A stretch of DNA of 64,000 bases from Roseateles_B sp041913905 (lineage in GTDB: Bacteria; Pseudomonadota; Gammaproteobacteria; Burkholderiales; Burkholderiaceae_C): assembly GCA_041913905.1 (NCBI GenBank), contig JAYSEK010000022.1, positions 1 through 64,000 on the forward strand. The letters run 5' to 3'. Of the stretch, positions 17,768 to 26,714 are shown in pieces (position 1 is the first letter of the stretch; each line of letters begins with the position of its first letter). Position numbers and translations under genes: made by a program. The notes below the pieces were generated by a model. It was not told the DNA's origin and did not search any database. It was given only the letters and a program-made list of their open reading frames with translations.

Positions 17768-18709
17768 TCAGAAAATCGATCGTCCCGTCAGCGTCGTCAG
17801 CCATTCCAGCGCGGCCACGCCCGCCAGCGAATTGCCGTTGGCATCCAGTCCCGGCGACCACACGCAGATCCCGCACAGATTGGGAATCAGCGCCACAATG
17901 CCGCCGCCCACCCCGCTCTTGGCCGGCAGTCCCACGCGGAACGCGAAGTCGCCAGCGGCGTCGTAGGTGCCGCAGGTCAGCATCAGGGCATTGAGGCGCT
18001 TGGCCAGGCTGGGCGTCAGGAGCCGTTCGCGGCTCCAGGGCAATTCGCCATGGTTAGCCAGCAGCAGCATGGCGCGGGCCAGTTCCACGCAGCTCATCTC
18101 GATGGCGCAGTGGCTGCAATAGGCATCGAGGATGCGGTCGACCGGGTTCTGCAGGCGGCCGAAGCTGCGCATGAAATGGGCCATGGCGGCGTTGCGATCG
18201 CTGTGTTTGCGCTCGGACTGTGCGACCCGCAGGCTGTAGTCGACGCCAGGAGCGCATGAGAGCTTGCGCAGCAGATCGACCAGGGCCGTCTCGGGCTGGA
18301 CATGCCGGGAACACAGCACATCGGTGACCGCCAGTGCGCCGGCATTGATGAAGGGATTGCGCGGCTTGCCGCCCTCATGTTCCAGCTGCACCAGCGAATT
18401 GAACGGCGTTCCCGAGGGTTCGCGGCCCACGCGCTCCCAAAGCGCATCGCCCTCATGCTGCAAGGCCATCAGCAGGGCGAACAGCTTGGAGATGCTCTGG
18501 ATGGAAAAGCGCTGGTGCGAATGCCCGATTTCCCAGGTCCGGCCATCGATGCCCACGATGGCCATGCCGAACTGGTCCCGCGGCACCCGTGCGAGTTCGG
18601 GGATGTAGCTGGCCACCTGCCCCTGCGCCAGCAGTGGCTGCACGCCTTCGGCGATCTGCTGCAGGGCGGTGTCGAAGTCAGGGCAGGGCGTGGCAGGGGT
18701 ACGGCTCAT
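17768..18709 (-). CDS. glsA: Glutaminase A
   Basis: A 313-aa member of the serine-dependent beta-lactamase-fold glutaminases. The SxxK nucleophile is in FSIQSISKLFALL, with NPFINAGALAVTD and PAKSGVGGGIVALIP further on. It hydrolyses L-glutamine to glutamate and ammonia in the cytoplasm. Length and motifs match the bacterial GlsA family. Confidence 0.93.
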   Translation of the reverse strand: MSRTPATPCPDFDTALQQIAEGVQPLLAQGQVASYIPELARVPRDQFGMAIVGIDGRTWEIGHSHQRFSIQSISKLFALLMALQHEGDALWERVGREPSGTPFNSLVQLEHEGGKPRNPFINAGALAVTDVLCSRHVQPETALVDLLRKLSCAPGVDYSLRVAQSERKHSDRNAAMAHFMRSFGRLQNPVDRILDAYCSHCAIEMSCVELARAMLLLANHGELPWSRERLLTPSLAKRLNALMLTCGTYDAAGDFAFRVGLPAKSGVGGGIVALIPNLCGICVWSPGLDANGNSLAGVAALEWLTTLTGRSIF

Positions 18710-19079
18710 GCCCGCATGCTAGCGCTGGAGCGACTCAACAGGCCGCCGGACCCGCCGCAGGCCCGCTGCAGGCGCTTCGTGAACCGGCAAGGCCGCCTTG
18801 TCCAGTGCCTTCCTGTCCCATGGAAAGGTTCTGTCAATGTTGTCTGCGGGAAAGTTCGCTCGTGCCTGCCGTGGTCGTCTTGGCAACATCGTTTCGCGAA
18901 TTGCTGTCTGGATCGGATAATGACAAGAGTGCGCTCCAATGCTGGCGGCGCTCCGATCGCAATCCCAGCCGTGCCGCCGCTGGCGCCGTGCCGACCTTCG
19001 TCGGCGTGCCAGGCGGGCTGCACCGCCTGCGGCGAGGGGGGAATTGACGCCGTACCCATCGCAAGCGAAGGAGAAATTC
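18710..19079. other. Intergenic region, 370 bp
   Basis: I see no gene, RNA or clear terminator in this stretch between glsA and the secreted-protein gene. The 3' end contains GAAGGAG, the ribosome site for the start at 19080. Confidence 0.6.
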
Positions 19080-19814
19080 ATGTCCAAGATGAAGGCATTG
19101 CCATTGCCGGGCGCGTTGCTGTGCGCGGCGCTCATGGCTGTTCAATCGGTGTCAGCGTCGCCTGCCGGCGGCATGGCCGCCATGGCCGCCCAGCGGTACG
19201 AGGACCGCAGCCAGGCGCTGGCCGCCGCGAAGCGTGGCCTGGCCGACTATCAGCAGCGCAAGCAGCAGTACTACGCCGGCTTGCTGCCCAGCCACATGGC
19301 CCTGGAGGTGTCCGACCTGCAGGAGCTGTCCCAGGCCCGGATCGGGCAGGGTTTCGAGGTCCACGCCATCGATCCACGGGATCTTGCCGCCGGTCGCACG
19401 AGCCTGGGCGGCATGGCCGCACCCAGCGGCGCCTGGCGTTTCGTCGTGCAGGTGGACGACCGGGCGGTGGGGCTGGTCACCGTCCAACGGGTCGACGGCC
19501 GCTGGCAGGCGGTCTCCTTTGGCGGTGCCGGGCTGGCCAGGGAGCTGGAGGCGCTGCGGCGCGCCCATGGCAATGCGGATGGCAGCAATCTGCGCTTCAT
19601 TCGCGTCTACCAGGCCCGGTCCGACCTGCTGGAGGTGGTTTCCAGCAGTGACGGTCGCGCGCGCTATGCGACGCTGCAGTCCGCCCGCGACGCCTTGCTG
19701 CGCCATGGCCTGGCCCGTGGCGGCACGGACGCCAACGCCGGGCTCATGGAGGCAGCGCAGCTGCTGGAGCCGCTGCGGGCTGCCGTCAGCGGGAACCTGG
19801 ATGCCCAACGATGA
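19080..19814 (+). CDS. Secreted hypothetical protein paired with C70-like protease
   Basis: A 244-aa protein with a Sec signal peptide (KALPLPGALLCAALMAVQSV, cleavage near SAS-PAG). The mature part starts with a helical coil rich in Ala/Gln, then a mixed domain with WRFVVQVDDRAVGLVTVQR. I do not recognise the family. It ends 44 bp before a secreted cysteine protease, so the two are probably one operon and this may be a partner, inhibitor or chaperone. That is inference. Confidence 0.65.
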   Translation: MSKMKALPLPGALLCAALMAVQSVSASPAGGMAAMAAQRYEDRSQALAAAKRGLADYQQRKQQYYAGLLPSHMALEVSDLQELSQARIGQGFEVHAIDPRDLAAGRTSLGGMAAPSGAWRFVVQVDDRAVGLVTVQRVDGRWQAVSFGGAGLARELEALRRAHGNADGSNLRFIRVYQARSDLLEVVSSSDGRARYATLQSARDALLRHGLARGGTDANAGLMEAAQLLEPLRAAVSGNLDAQR

Positions 19815-19858
19815 GTCGCCACCACGGCCCCCAACATTGAAGAGTCGATGGAGAAGCC

Positions 19859-20437
19859 ATGAATGCATTCCTGAAGAAGACGCTGCTCGGCCTGCTGCTC
19901 AGCTTGCTCAGCGCCCTGGCATTCGCGCAGTACAAGGCGTTGAACGTGCCCCAGACCATCCAGGAGCACAGCCAGTGGTGCTGGTCAGCCTCCAGCAAGG
20001 CGCTGATCAGCTTCTACAAGACGCCGCCCAGCCAGTGCGGCATCGTCAACTGGGCCTTTGGCATCAACTATGCCTGCGGCAATGGCACCTTCAACTGGAG
20101 CAGCTACGCCAACCGGCCCAATGCGCTGTATGGCGGAAGCGGCAGTGCCCAGGGGGTGCTCGCGAACTGGGGTATCGGCACCAACGCCTATGCCTACGCC
20201 TCGTCCTGGAACGCCATCGTGTCGGACATCAACACCAACCGGCCGTTCATGATCCGCTTCGGCTGGACGTCGGGCGGTGGCCACATCATGGTGGGCACAG
20301 GGTATGAAGTCTGGAATGGCAGCAACTACGTGCTCTACATGAACCCCTGGCCGGGCGAAGGCAATTCAGAGGACAGCTACGCCTGGATGTTGTCCGCCAG
20401 CGACCACGCCTGGACGCACACGCTGCGCGTGCGCTGA
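19859..20437 (+). CDS. Secreted papain-like cysteine protease (C70/AvrRpt2-like)
   Basis: A 192-aa protein with a signal peptide (LLGLLLSLLSALAFA-Q). The papain-like triad is visible: Cys41 in QWCWSAS, His142 in GGHIMVG and Asn162 in YMNPWPGEG. The order and the short length match the C70-like (AvrRpt2) family, which also occurs in non-pathogens as secreted bacterial proteases. The target is unknown. Confidence 0.75.
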   Translation: MNAFLKKTLLGLLLSLLSALAFAQYKALNVPQTIQEHSQWCWSASSKALISFYKTPPSQCGIVNWAFGINYACGNGTFNWSSYANRPNALYGGSGSAQGVLANWGIGTNAYAYASSWNAIVSDINTNRPFMIRFGWTSGGGHIMVGTGYEVWNGSNYVLYMNPWPGEGNSEDSYAWMLSASDHAWTHTLRVR

Positions 20438-20674
20438 GACGCAGGCTGGCCTGCCGCTGCGCGCCGTCAGCCGATCCTGGCCGCGAGAGCCTGGGCCGCG
20501 CGACCTTCCAGCTCGGCAGGTGCCGTAAGTCAAACGGGGGCAAGTTCCGATCCACGCCAGGTCGGGATCGGCCCCCTGCATTGCGCTGGCGCAATGCTTG
20601 CCGGGTGCTGCCGCGTAGATTGGATGAACGGCGTCGGCCAAGCCGTGCCGAGGTCCAGAGCGGGGCGGTGCACC

Positions 20675-20971
20675 ATGAGCCACAACAAATCAGCGCAGCG
20701 AGGAGCGGCCGCGCCGCCGTTGACACTCGACCCGGGCGACGAGCGCCTGAAGCAGATCCGGGCACGGCCCGACGGCTACCACTGGATCGACGTCCAGGGC
20801 CGGCAGGAGTTTGGCCCCTTCGCCACGGTGGAAGAGGCCTTGGCGGACATGGACGGCCCTGACGACGAGGCCATCGAGCAAGCCGCCTATGCCGAGCCAG
20901 CGCGGCAGGGCCTGGGCATCGATGCGGACGTGGATCAACGCGCCGACGACGATCCCGAAGTCGCGACCTGA
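20675..20971 (+). CDS. Hypothetical acidic small protein
   Basis: A 98-aa, strongly acidic protein. It has one recognisable block, YHWIDVQGRQEFGPFATVEEALADM, resembling the short repeat seen in several uncharacterised Burkholderiales proteins. It has no signal peptide. It stands alone between gaps of about 240-260 bp. Function unknown. Confidence 0.6.
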   Translation: MSHNKSAQRGAAAPPLTLDPGDERLKQIRARPDGYHWIDVQGRQEFGPFATVEEALADMDGPDDEAIEQAAYAEPARQGLGIDADVDQRADDDPEVAT

Positions 20972-21234
20972 GCGCGCTGCATGTCAACCGCTGCGCAAGG
21001 CGCTCGGGCGGAGTGCCGGGCCCGTGCGCACCGGCGTTGCGACGTCCTGGTTCGCCACACTTCGCAGGCGCCGGCTTTGCCCTTGCCTCAACTCTAGTGG
21101 CGCGGGCCTGCAGGGCCATTGCGAAGTATCAAGTGCGTGCAGTGCAGCCGGCATGCCGGTCTGCGCTATCGCAAGGCCTTCGATTGCGTGAAGCGCAAGC
21201 TGCATTCCTGAGCTACATATGAAAGGAGCGGGCC

Positions 21235-21933
21235 GTGTCCGGCGAAGACCGGGCCCCGGCCTTGTCGGATGAACCGGGGTTGACGAGCATGAAGGAACAT
21301 CGGATAGCGATCGGGCCGGCACTGACCGCCGAATTGCATCTGCATGCGCGGTCCAGGGGCTTGGTGATGCTGCTGGATGGCAGCGCGGGCGCGCGGGAGT
21401 TGGGCCGGCACCGCTTCGTTTCCGGCCTTCTGCAGCGGCGGCAGTTTGCGACCCTGATGCTGGAGCCGGACCAGCCGCCGAGCCCGGTCGCCGAGTCGGC
21501 CGAGGTGGATACCGTTCATCGACTCTCGCACGGCCTGTTGCAGGCGATGCGCTGGACGCAGGAGCAGCCTCGGATGAAGACCCTGCCGCTGGGCATCTTC
21601 GGCTCGGGCCCTGGCGCCGCTGCCGCGATGGTGTGCGCGGCAGAGCAATCCCTGCACATGGCGGCCGTCGTCGCTGCCGCGCCACCGCTGGACTTGGTCG
21701 CCGCGGAATGGTCCCGCGTGCAGGTGCCCGTGCTGTTCATCGTGGGGCGGCTGGACGACGAGTTGCTGACGATCGCCAGGCGTGCCTACCTGGAACTGGG
21801 CACGCAGCACAAGCGGCTGGAGGTCATTCCTCGCGCCACCCGCCTGTTCGAGGAGGCTGGCGCCATGGAACGGGTCGCCATGCTCGCTGCCGACTGGTTC
21901 GAGCACTTCCTCGTCCCGCAGCCGGCTGCTTGA
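21235..21933 (+). CDS. Alpha/beta-hydrolase-like protein, catalytic Ser and His missing
   Basis: A 232-aa dienelactone-hydrolase-like fold. The nucleophile elbow reads GIFGSGPGAAAAM; relatives have G-A-S-T-G here, so the expected serine is Gly125. The acid region is FIVGRLDDELL. The expected histidine in IP-x-AT-H-LFEE is Arg203 (IPRATRLFEEAG). It is therefore probably a non-hydrolytic pseudoenzyme. A GTG at 21235 is favoured because AAAGGAG precedes it; an ATG lies at 21289. Confidence 0.75.
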   Translation: MSGEDRAPALSDEPGLTSMKEHRIAIGPALTAELHLHARSRGLVMLLDGSAGARELGRHRFVSGLLQRRQFATLMLEPDQPPSPVAESAEVDTVHRLSHGLLQAMRWTQEQPRMKTLPLGIFGSGPGAAAAMVCAAEQSLHMAAVVAAAPPLDLVAAEWSRVQVPVLFIVGRLDDELLTIARRAYLELGTQHKRLEVIPRATRLFEEAGAMERVAMLAADWFEHFLVPQPAA

Positions 21934-22050
21934 GCCGGCGCAGGCGTTGCTTCTGCAGCCTCAGGCCGCTTCCGCGCGGTTGCCAGGCACAGAGTTCAAG
22001 CGCTGCAGGTCTTGCCGCAAGGGATGCAGGAGGAGGGGGCAGCAGCGCCT

Positions 22051-23262
22051 TCAGGCCTTGTAGAGGAAGCCGCGCCCCATGGGGTAGTCCGCCGGCCCCA
22101 GCCTTCCCTTGCTGAACAGGACCTGGAACAGCTGTGTGCGGCCTGCGCGAAAGCTCTCCGCGCTGCCGAGCAGGTAACTCAGCCAGAGGCGGCGGAATCG
22201 CTCGTCATAGCGGGCCGGATCGAGCGCATGGATTTGCGGCCAGTTGCGCGCGAACCGATCGGCCCACACGTCCAGCGTGAGCGCGTAGTGGCGGCGCAGG
22301 TTCTCGACATCCATGACCTCCAGGCCGTGCCGCTCCAGCGCAGCCAGCACCGCGCAGATGTCCGGCAGCCAGCCGCCGGGAAAGATGTGCCGCCGGATGA
22401 AGAGGTCCGTCTCCTGCTCGCCGACGTGGCCGACAAACTGCAGCAGGCCCAGCCCGCCAGGCTTCAGGTAGGCGGCGTGTGCGCGGATGGCCTCGTCGAG
22501 CAGGCCGCGTCCCGCATGTTCGAGCACGCCGATGGAGGCGAGTTTGTCGTAGCCGGTGTCGTCGACCTCGCGGAAGTCGGCCTCGCGCACCTGGAGCACA
22601 TCTGCCAAGCCGCGCTTCGCGATTTGCTCGCGCAGCCATTGCACTTGCTCTGTGGTCGTGTTGATGCCGGTGCCCAGCGCCCCGGTGGTTTGTTGCGCGC
22701 GGAACAGGAAGCCGCCGAAGCCGCAACCGATGTCCACGAAACGCTCGCCAGGCGCCAGGCGCAGCTTTCGGCAAATGTGGTCGATCTTGCGTTCCTGTGC
22801 CTGCTCCAGGGTCTGCGTGCCCTCGGGCCAGTAGCCGCAGGTGTAGACCAGGCCCGGCTCGTCCAGCCACAGCCGGTAAAAGGCGCTGCTGTGCGGGTAA
22901 TGCGCTCGCGCGTTGGCCTTGGCCCGCACTGGCGACGCTGCGGAGTGTCGCCAGTCGTGCAAGCGGTTCATCAGCCGGTTCCAACCGATGGCTTGCATGT
23001 CCATGCCGGCAGCCATGCCCGCGGCGATGGCCTGCTGGAGGTCACCTTCGAGCTCGACCTGCTGATCCGCGAAGGCTTCGAGCAGGCCGACATGGCCGCG
23101 CAGCAGCGTTGCCCGCACCGCGGACCTGCTGCGAAAGATCAAGCGGAAGCGGGGATCGCCATGGCCGCTTGCGAGCCGGCGTCCGCTCGGAAGTTCGACG
23201 GCGAAGGGCTGGCCCGCTCGATGCGACAGCGAGTCCATCAGCCGCTGAAGGTGGCGCCACAT
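22051..23262 (-). CDS. cfa: Cyclopropane-fatty-acyl-phospholipid synthase-like methyltransferase
   Basis: A 403-aa protein with an N-terminal lipid-binding-type domain and a SAM-binding domain (FVDIGCGFGGFLF), followed by SIGVLEHAGRG, FIRRHIFPGGWLP and WADRFARNWP, all standard CFA-synthase blocks. It would methylenate unsaturated acyl chains of membrane phospholipids using SAM. The ATG at 23262 is preferred over a GTG at 23274. Confidence 0.88.
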   Translation of the reverse strand: MWRHLQRLMDSLSHRAGQPFAVELPSGRRLASGHGDPRFRLIFRSRSAVRATLLRGHVGLLEAFADQQVELEGDLQQAIAAGMAAGMDMQAIGWNRLMNRLHDWRHSAASPVRAKANARAHYPHSSAFYRLWLDEPGLVYTCGYWPEGTQTLEQAQERKIDHICRKLRLAPGERFVDIGCGFGGFLFRAQQTTGALGTGINTTTEQVQWLREQIAKRGLADVLQVREADFREVDDTGYDKLASIGVLEHAGRGLLDEAIRAHAAYLKPGGLGLLQFVGHVGEQETDLFIRRHIFPGGWLPDICAVLAALERHGLEVMDVENLRRHYALTLDVWADRFARNWPQIHALDPARYDERFRRLWLSYLLGSAESFRAGRTQLFQVLFSKGRLGPADYPMGRGFLYKA

Positions 23263-23274
23263 TGCCGCGCCCAC

Positions 23275-23710
23275 GGCTGATCGTGCAGGAGGCGTCAGCG
23301 GGCAGGAGCCCGTGTTTGAAGAACTGGAAGGAACATCCTTCGAATACCTCGCATGGCGCTGCCACCTTATGCAGCGGGCAGCTGCGGCAATCGGTGCGCC
23401 TGAGCGGGGGCTCGTGCTGAGTTTCTATGCGTTTCTATGCGATTAGTGTCGACAATGTGCATTATGTAAACCAACAAATGCTACGCAGACGGCAGTTCGT
23501 CTGGTCGGGCCGTCCAGCGGCGTTGCACTCGCCCCATGAGCGGCACCCCAGCGGCACCGAACCGATTTCCGGCATCAGACCGGCAGCCCCATGCCTTGGG
23601 CAGATGCATGCAATCGCTGAGATATCGCGGCGGGTGCCCGTCGTGAGACCCCAGGCTCTTGCGCTGGTCTGTTGCGCTGCCAATTGCCCGTATACTGCGC
23701 CCGCACACTG
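23275..23710. other. Intergenic region before riboswitch
   Basis: No gene is supported. A -10-like TATACT is at 23691-23696, about 15 bp before the riboswitch, and could drive the cobalamin operon. I could not find a matching -35 box. Confidence 0.5.
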
Positions 23711-23916
23711 AAGGTGCCAGGTGGTCCGCCCGGACTGGCCTGGTGAAACGGGAAGTTGGTGCGCGGCGCTCCGCCCAGGAGCTCGCAATGCCAACGCTGC
23801 CCCCGCAACGGTAAGCAAGGTCAGGGCTGCGCTTTGAATCCACTGGACTGAGGTCTGGGAAGGAGCGGCCTGCCGGAGTTCCACGCTCCGGACTTGCAAG
23901 CCCGGAGACCGGCCTG
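23711..23916 (+). ncRNA. Cobalamin riboswitch
   Basis: The conserved elements appear in order: ACGGGAAGTTGGTG (23748-23761), the B12 box GCCCCCGCAACGGTAA (23799-23814) and the 3' closing element CCCGGAGACCGGCC (23901-23914). It lies upstream of a CbiM-like permease and cobM, as expected for adenosylcobalamin-responsive control of B12 synthesis and cobalt uptake. The transposon at 25455 now cuts the operon downstream. Confidence 0.92.
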
Positions 23917-24248
23917 CAGTGTCTTGGTGCTGATGCCGCGGTGGGCGGGTCGGGCTGTTGCGCATCCGGCTTGGCGCCGGGACCGCATCCTGCCTTTTCC
24001 CTTCCCTTTCCCTTCCGCGGCTCAGTGGTTCCTGGCTTCAAGCCTGCACGGGGCGTGCGGGCCGGAGGGTTTGTCATGATTCGTCCCCCTTGAGCGCGAA
24101 GAGCGTGTTTTAGGCTGTTGAGCCAACTGGGCATGTGAGTTCCTTGATTGGAACCGCTCATGCCTCGCTCCGTCCCACGTTCGCCCTGTCAGACCGGCGG
24201 CGCCTGCCTGCGCGCCGCTGACTGGGCATCACCTCTTCGGATGTCGCC

Positions 24249-24890
24249 ATGCATATCGAACCGGGCCTGCTGTCGCCGGCCAAACTGCTCTTCGCCAACG
24301 GCGCCGCCGCCCTGCTGCTGGCGCGCTACACCCCTTCCCTGCTGCGCCAGCCGACTTTGCTGCTGCGCTGCCTGCTGGCGGCGATCTTCTTCACGGCCTG
24401 CATGCAGCTCGCGCATGTGAAGGTCGGGCCTTCCGAGCTTCATTTCGTGGGCGCCATGCCCATCTACCTGCTGTGCGGCTTCGTGCCGACGCTGCTGGGC
24501 TTCGGCCTGGGCCTGCTGATGCAAGGCCTGCTGTTCGAGCCGCAGGATCTGGTCCATCTGGCGGTCAACGCCCTGTCGCTGATCGTGCCCTTGATCGTCA
24601 CCCACCGGCTGCTGGGGCGCCACGGGCGTCCGTTGACCCGTCGCCATCTGCTGCAGCTGGACGCGCTGTACTACGGGGGCGTCACGCTGATGGTGGGCTT
24701 CTGGCTGGCCAACGGGCAGACGGCCACCGCGCTGCAGGGGTGGGCGCTGTTCGCGGCGTCCTACCTGTCGGTGGTGCTGACCGAACCGGTGCTGACCTGG
24801 CTGCTGGTGCGCGGAGCGCAGGCCCTGGCGCGGCACCATGGTGCCCTGCTGCGGCTGTGCGTGGACGAACGCATCAGCGCCCGCGCATGA
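24249..24890 (+). CDS. CbiM-like energy-coupling-factor permease (cobalt uptake, putative)
   Basis: A 213-aa protein with about six membrane helices. The N-terminus MHIEPGLLSPAK resembles CbiM (MHI-EG), and LMQGLLFEPQDLVHLAVNALSL resembles the CbiM helix with the LLxQ pattern. It belongs to a short proteobacterial CbiM-related group commonly found after B12 riboswitches. Metal ligands and partners are not verified. Its stop overlaps cobM (ATGA at 24887). It sits between the riboswitch and the interrupted cobM. Confidence 0.75.
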   Translation: MHIEPGLLSPAKLLFANGAAALLLARYTPSLLRQPTLLLRCLLAAIFFTACMQLAHVKVGPSELHFVGAMPIYLLCGFVPTLLGFGLGLLMQGLLFEPQDLVHLAVNALSLIVPLIVTHRLLGRHGRPLTRRHLLQLDALYYGGVTLMVGFWLANGQTATALQGWALFAASYLSVVLTEPVLTWLLVRGAQALARHHGALLRLCVDERISARA

Positions 24891-25456
24891 GCCGCGCTGT
24901 CCAGCCCGCCCTGGGTACGGTTCACTTCGTCGGCGCCGGGCCCGGATCGCCGGATCTGATCACGGTGCGCGGCCGGGACCTCATTGCCGGCGCCGGCGCC
25001 ATCCTCTATGCCGGCTCCCTGGTCGATGAGGCGGCCATGCGCTGGGCGCCGGCCGGCTGCGTGCTGCGCGACTCCAAGGACATGGACCTGGAGCAGATGT
25101 CGACCTGGCTGATCGAGCAGGCGAGGCGCCACGCCACCGTCGTGCGCCTGCAGACGGGCGACCCGGCGCTGTATGGCGCGCTGATCGAGCTGGTGCAGCC
25201 GCTGGATGCGGCCGGCGTGCCCGTGGCCGTGGTGCCCGGCGTGTCCTCGGCCATGGCCTCGGCGGCCGCGGCGGTGGAAAGCCTCACGCTGCCCGAAGTC
25301 ACGCAGACGGTGATCTTCACCCGGGTGGAGGGACGCACGCCCATGCCCGCGGGGGAAAGCCTGGTGGAGCTGGCCCGGCATCGCAGCACGCTGTGCATCT
25401 TTCTGTCGATCACCCTGCTGCACAAGGTTGAAACCGCCCTATTGGAAGCCGGCTGA
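24887..25456 (+). pseudogene. cobM: cobM, 5' fragment interrupted by transposon
   Basis: Encodes residues 1-189 of precorrin-4 C11-methyltransferase (FVGAGPGSPDLITVRG, LQTGDPALYGALIEL, VPGVSSAMASAAAAVE). Translation stops at TGA 25454-25456, formed by the last base of the target duplication and the first two of the transposon. The missing C-terminal 82 codons are at 57393-57640. Joining the two across one CGGCT gives an open frame of 271 aa, the normal CobM length. The fragment lacks part of the C-terminal SAM-binding half and is probably inactive. Confidence 0.95.
25450..25454. repeat. Target-site duplication, left copy (CGGCT)
   Basis: CGGCT directly precedes the left inverted repeat and matches 57388-57392. 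Five-base duplication is the Tn3-family hallmark and shows that a single transposition event placed the whole 31.9 kb. Confidence 0.95.
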
Positions 25457-25491
25457 GGGTTGGCCGAGATTCAGGAAATTTCCTCCAAAAA
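25455..25491 (+). repeat. Left terminal inverted repeat (37 bp)
   Basis: It begins GAGGGTTGGCCGAGATTCAG, continues through GGAAATTTCC and ends in CCAAAAA. All 37 bases match the reverse complement of 57351-57387. Weaker matching continues inward for about 46 more bases. Confidence 0.97.
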
Positions 25492-25537
25492 TTGACCTAA
25501 GTATTTGATATACAAGAACTTTTCGACCCTAAAAGTT
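25492..25537 (+). repeat. Left subterminal imperfect repeat
   Basis: Aligned without gaps to the reverse complement of 57305-57350, 29 of 46 bases agree. The conserved boxes are CTAAGT and ACTTTTCG (25518-25525), plus AAAA with TT. This may be an extra transposase or host-factor binding site. Confidence 0.7.
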
Positions 25538-25580
25538 TCTCCTGCTTGCCTCAAGCCAACGTGTGGTGGGAGTTCTTCAG

Positions 25581-25597
25581 CGCTCGCAACGCGAGCG
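25581..25597. other. Small perfect hairpin
   Basis: CGCTCGC-AAC-GCGAGCG, a 7-bp stem with a 3-nt loop. It lies just past the stop of a possible small reverse-strand ORF (25602-25802) and could be its terminator, but no T-run follows on that strand. Confidence 0.4.
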
Positions 25598-25601
25598 GCT
25601 T

Positions 25602-25802
25602 TCACCCGGTCTTTTTCTGACGGCGCCCTGATGGCACAACCGGTGCTGCCGGCGCGCTCATTCGATCGAGCATCCCCTGCACCGTCTCAGCCTCTGTCCG
25701 GTACCGCATAGCGTCCTGCCGCGATGCCTGGAGCTTCTCTTGGGCATGTGCCGAGATACGGTCGAAAATGATACTTAAGCGGAAAAGAAGTAAGGGCGCC
25801 AA
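25602..25802 (-). CDS. Possible small ORF at transposon left end
   Basis: A 66-aa frame with natural-looking composition (FDRISAHAQEKLQASRQDAM ... APAAPVVPSGRRQKKTG) but only a TTG start and no ribosome site. It might be the remnant of a longer gene, since an in-frame stop lies just upstream. No family recognised. Confidence 0.25.
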   Translation of the reverse strand: MAPLLLFRLSIIFDRISAHAQEKLQASRQDAMRYRTEAETVQGMLDRMSAPAAPVVPSGRRQKKTG

Positions 25803-25982
25803 CTCTTATGCTGAATGTGCACCTACTTCCAAAGCTGGCCGAAAGAGCGAACCACTTGCCTGAATCGACCGCGGCCGTGTCTACAGCAGCATGGGTTGAC
25901 CAGAGCACGAATCCGGGCGGCGCGTCTGCTCTGAATTAAACGAAACAGTTTGGTTTGACGGCGGTGCCTTCCGCTACACAAG

Positions 25983-26261
25983 ATGGCGGGCCTTGCTAAC
26001 TATGTCAGTTCGACAATGGACACGACCATCTTTCCAGCAGACCTCCGCGACCACCTTCTCGCCGAAATTGATGAGGTCGAGTTCGTGCTCTTCGGTCAAA
26101 CCTATGGGGAAACCGTGATGACCAAGGTGAGGTTGGTGCCGACGATGCCGCGGGGGCTTAGCCCAGCGCCTTACTGGCCACGCCGGCTGCTTGTGGTTGT
26201 CGACGACACCAATCGTCAATCCACTCTCGCCAAAGTGCTGGAGTTGGGCCAACGCTTTTGA
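25983..26261 (+). CDS. Hypothetical protein
   Basis: A 92-aa frame (ATG at 25983, alternative at 26016). The end (RRLLVVVDDTNRQSTLAKVLELGQRF) looks protein-like, but there is no clear ribosome site and no recognised family. It is in a less GC-rich stretch of the transposon with an orphan look; it may be a fragment. Confidence 0.35.
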   Translation: MAGLANYVSSTMDTTIFPADLRDHLLAEIDEVEFVLFGQTYGETVMTKVRLVPTMPRGLSPAPYWPRRLLVVVDDTNRQSTLAKVLELGQRF

Positions 26262-26312
26262 CCTGCTGCCGCTTCGTTCTTGATCTGAAAGACTACATTC
26301 GCCCACGCTGCC

Positions 26313-26714
26313 ATGCCCTGTCCTGAACTCAACCCCGTTGGTGTTTTTGTCTTCATGAATGAGCGAGACGCTCCGTCGCTGAGTGAGCAGCCCAGCGTCC
26401 ATGTCCTCTCTTGGCGAGCCCTCCGAACTTCGTCAGGGCACCTGCATCTGCTGATGCTGCGGGAACCCGGTGTTGTGAGAAACACAAGCGCGGTGCGGGC
26501 GGTTGATCCCGCTCGCCGCGTCCTCACCACCTCGTCGGGCCGTGAATACCTGCTGCACTGCCAGCCCGAAGAGGAGCCCATGGCCAAGGCGCAGCTGCTG
26601 GCTGGGGCAGCTCGCGTGGGCCTGGCAGCTTCCGGCGATGTCAGCGACGAGCTGTGGGCCCAGTTCAGCCCCGGACACAGAACTACTTTAGCTCCGTACG
26701 CTTCGATCGATTAG
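26313..26714 (+). CDS. Hypothetical protein next to tnpT-like gene
   Basis: A 133-aa protein without signal or membrane segment. Blocks such as LRTSSGHLHLLML, TTSSGREYLLHC and GDVSDELWAQF look like a real conserved protein, but I know no family. Its 3' end overlaps that of the convergent tnpT-like gene by 32 bp, which may imply linked regulation. Confidence 0.5.
   Translation: MPCPELNPVGVFVFMNERDAPSLSEQPSVHVLSWRALRTSSGHLHLLMLREPGVVRNTSAVRAVDPARRVLTTSSGREYLLHCQPEEEPMAKAQLLAGAARVGLAASGDVSDELWAQFSPGHRTTLAPYASID

Noticed and set aside
23427..23711. A 94-aa plus-strand ORF upstream of the riboswitch
   Set aside because: Composition is not protein-like and it runs into the riboswitch.
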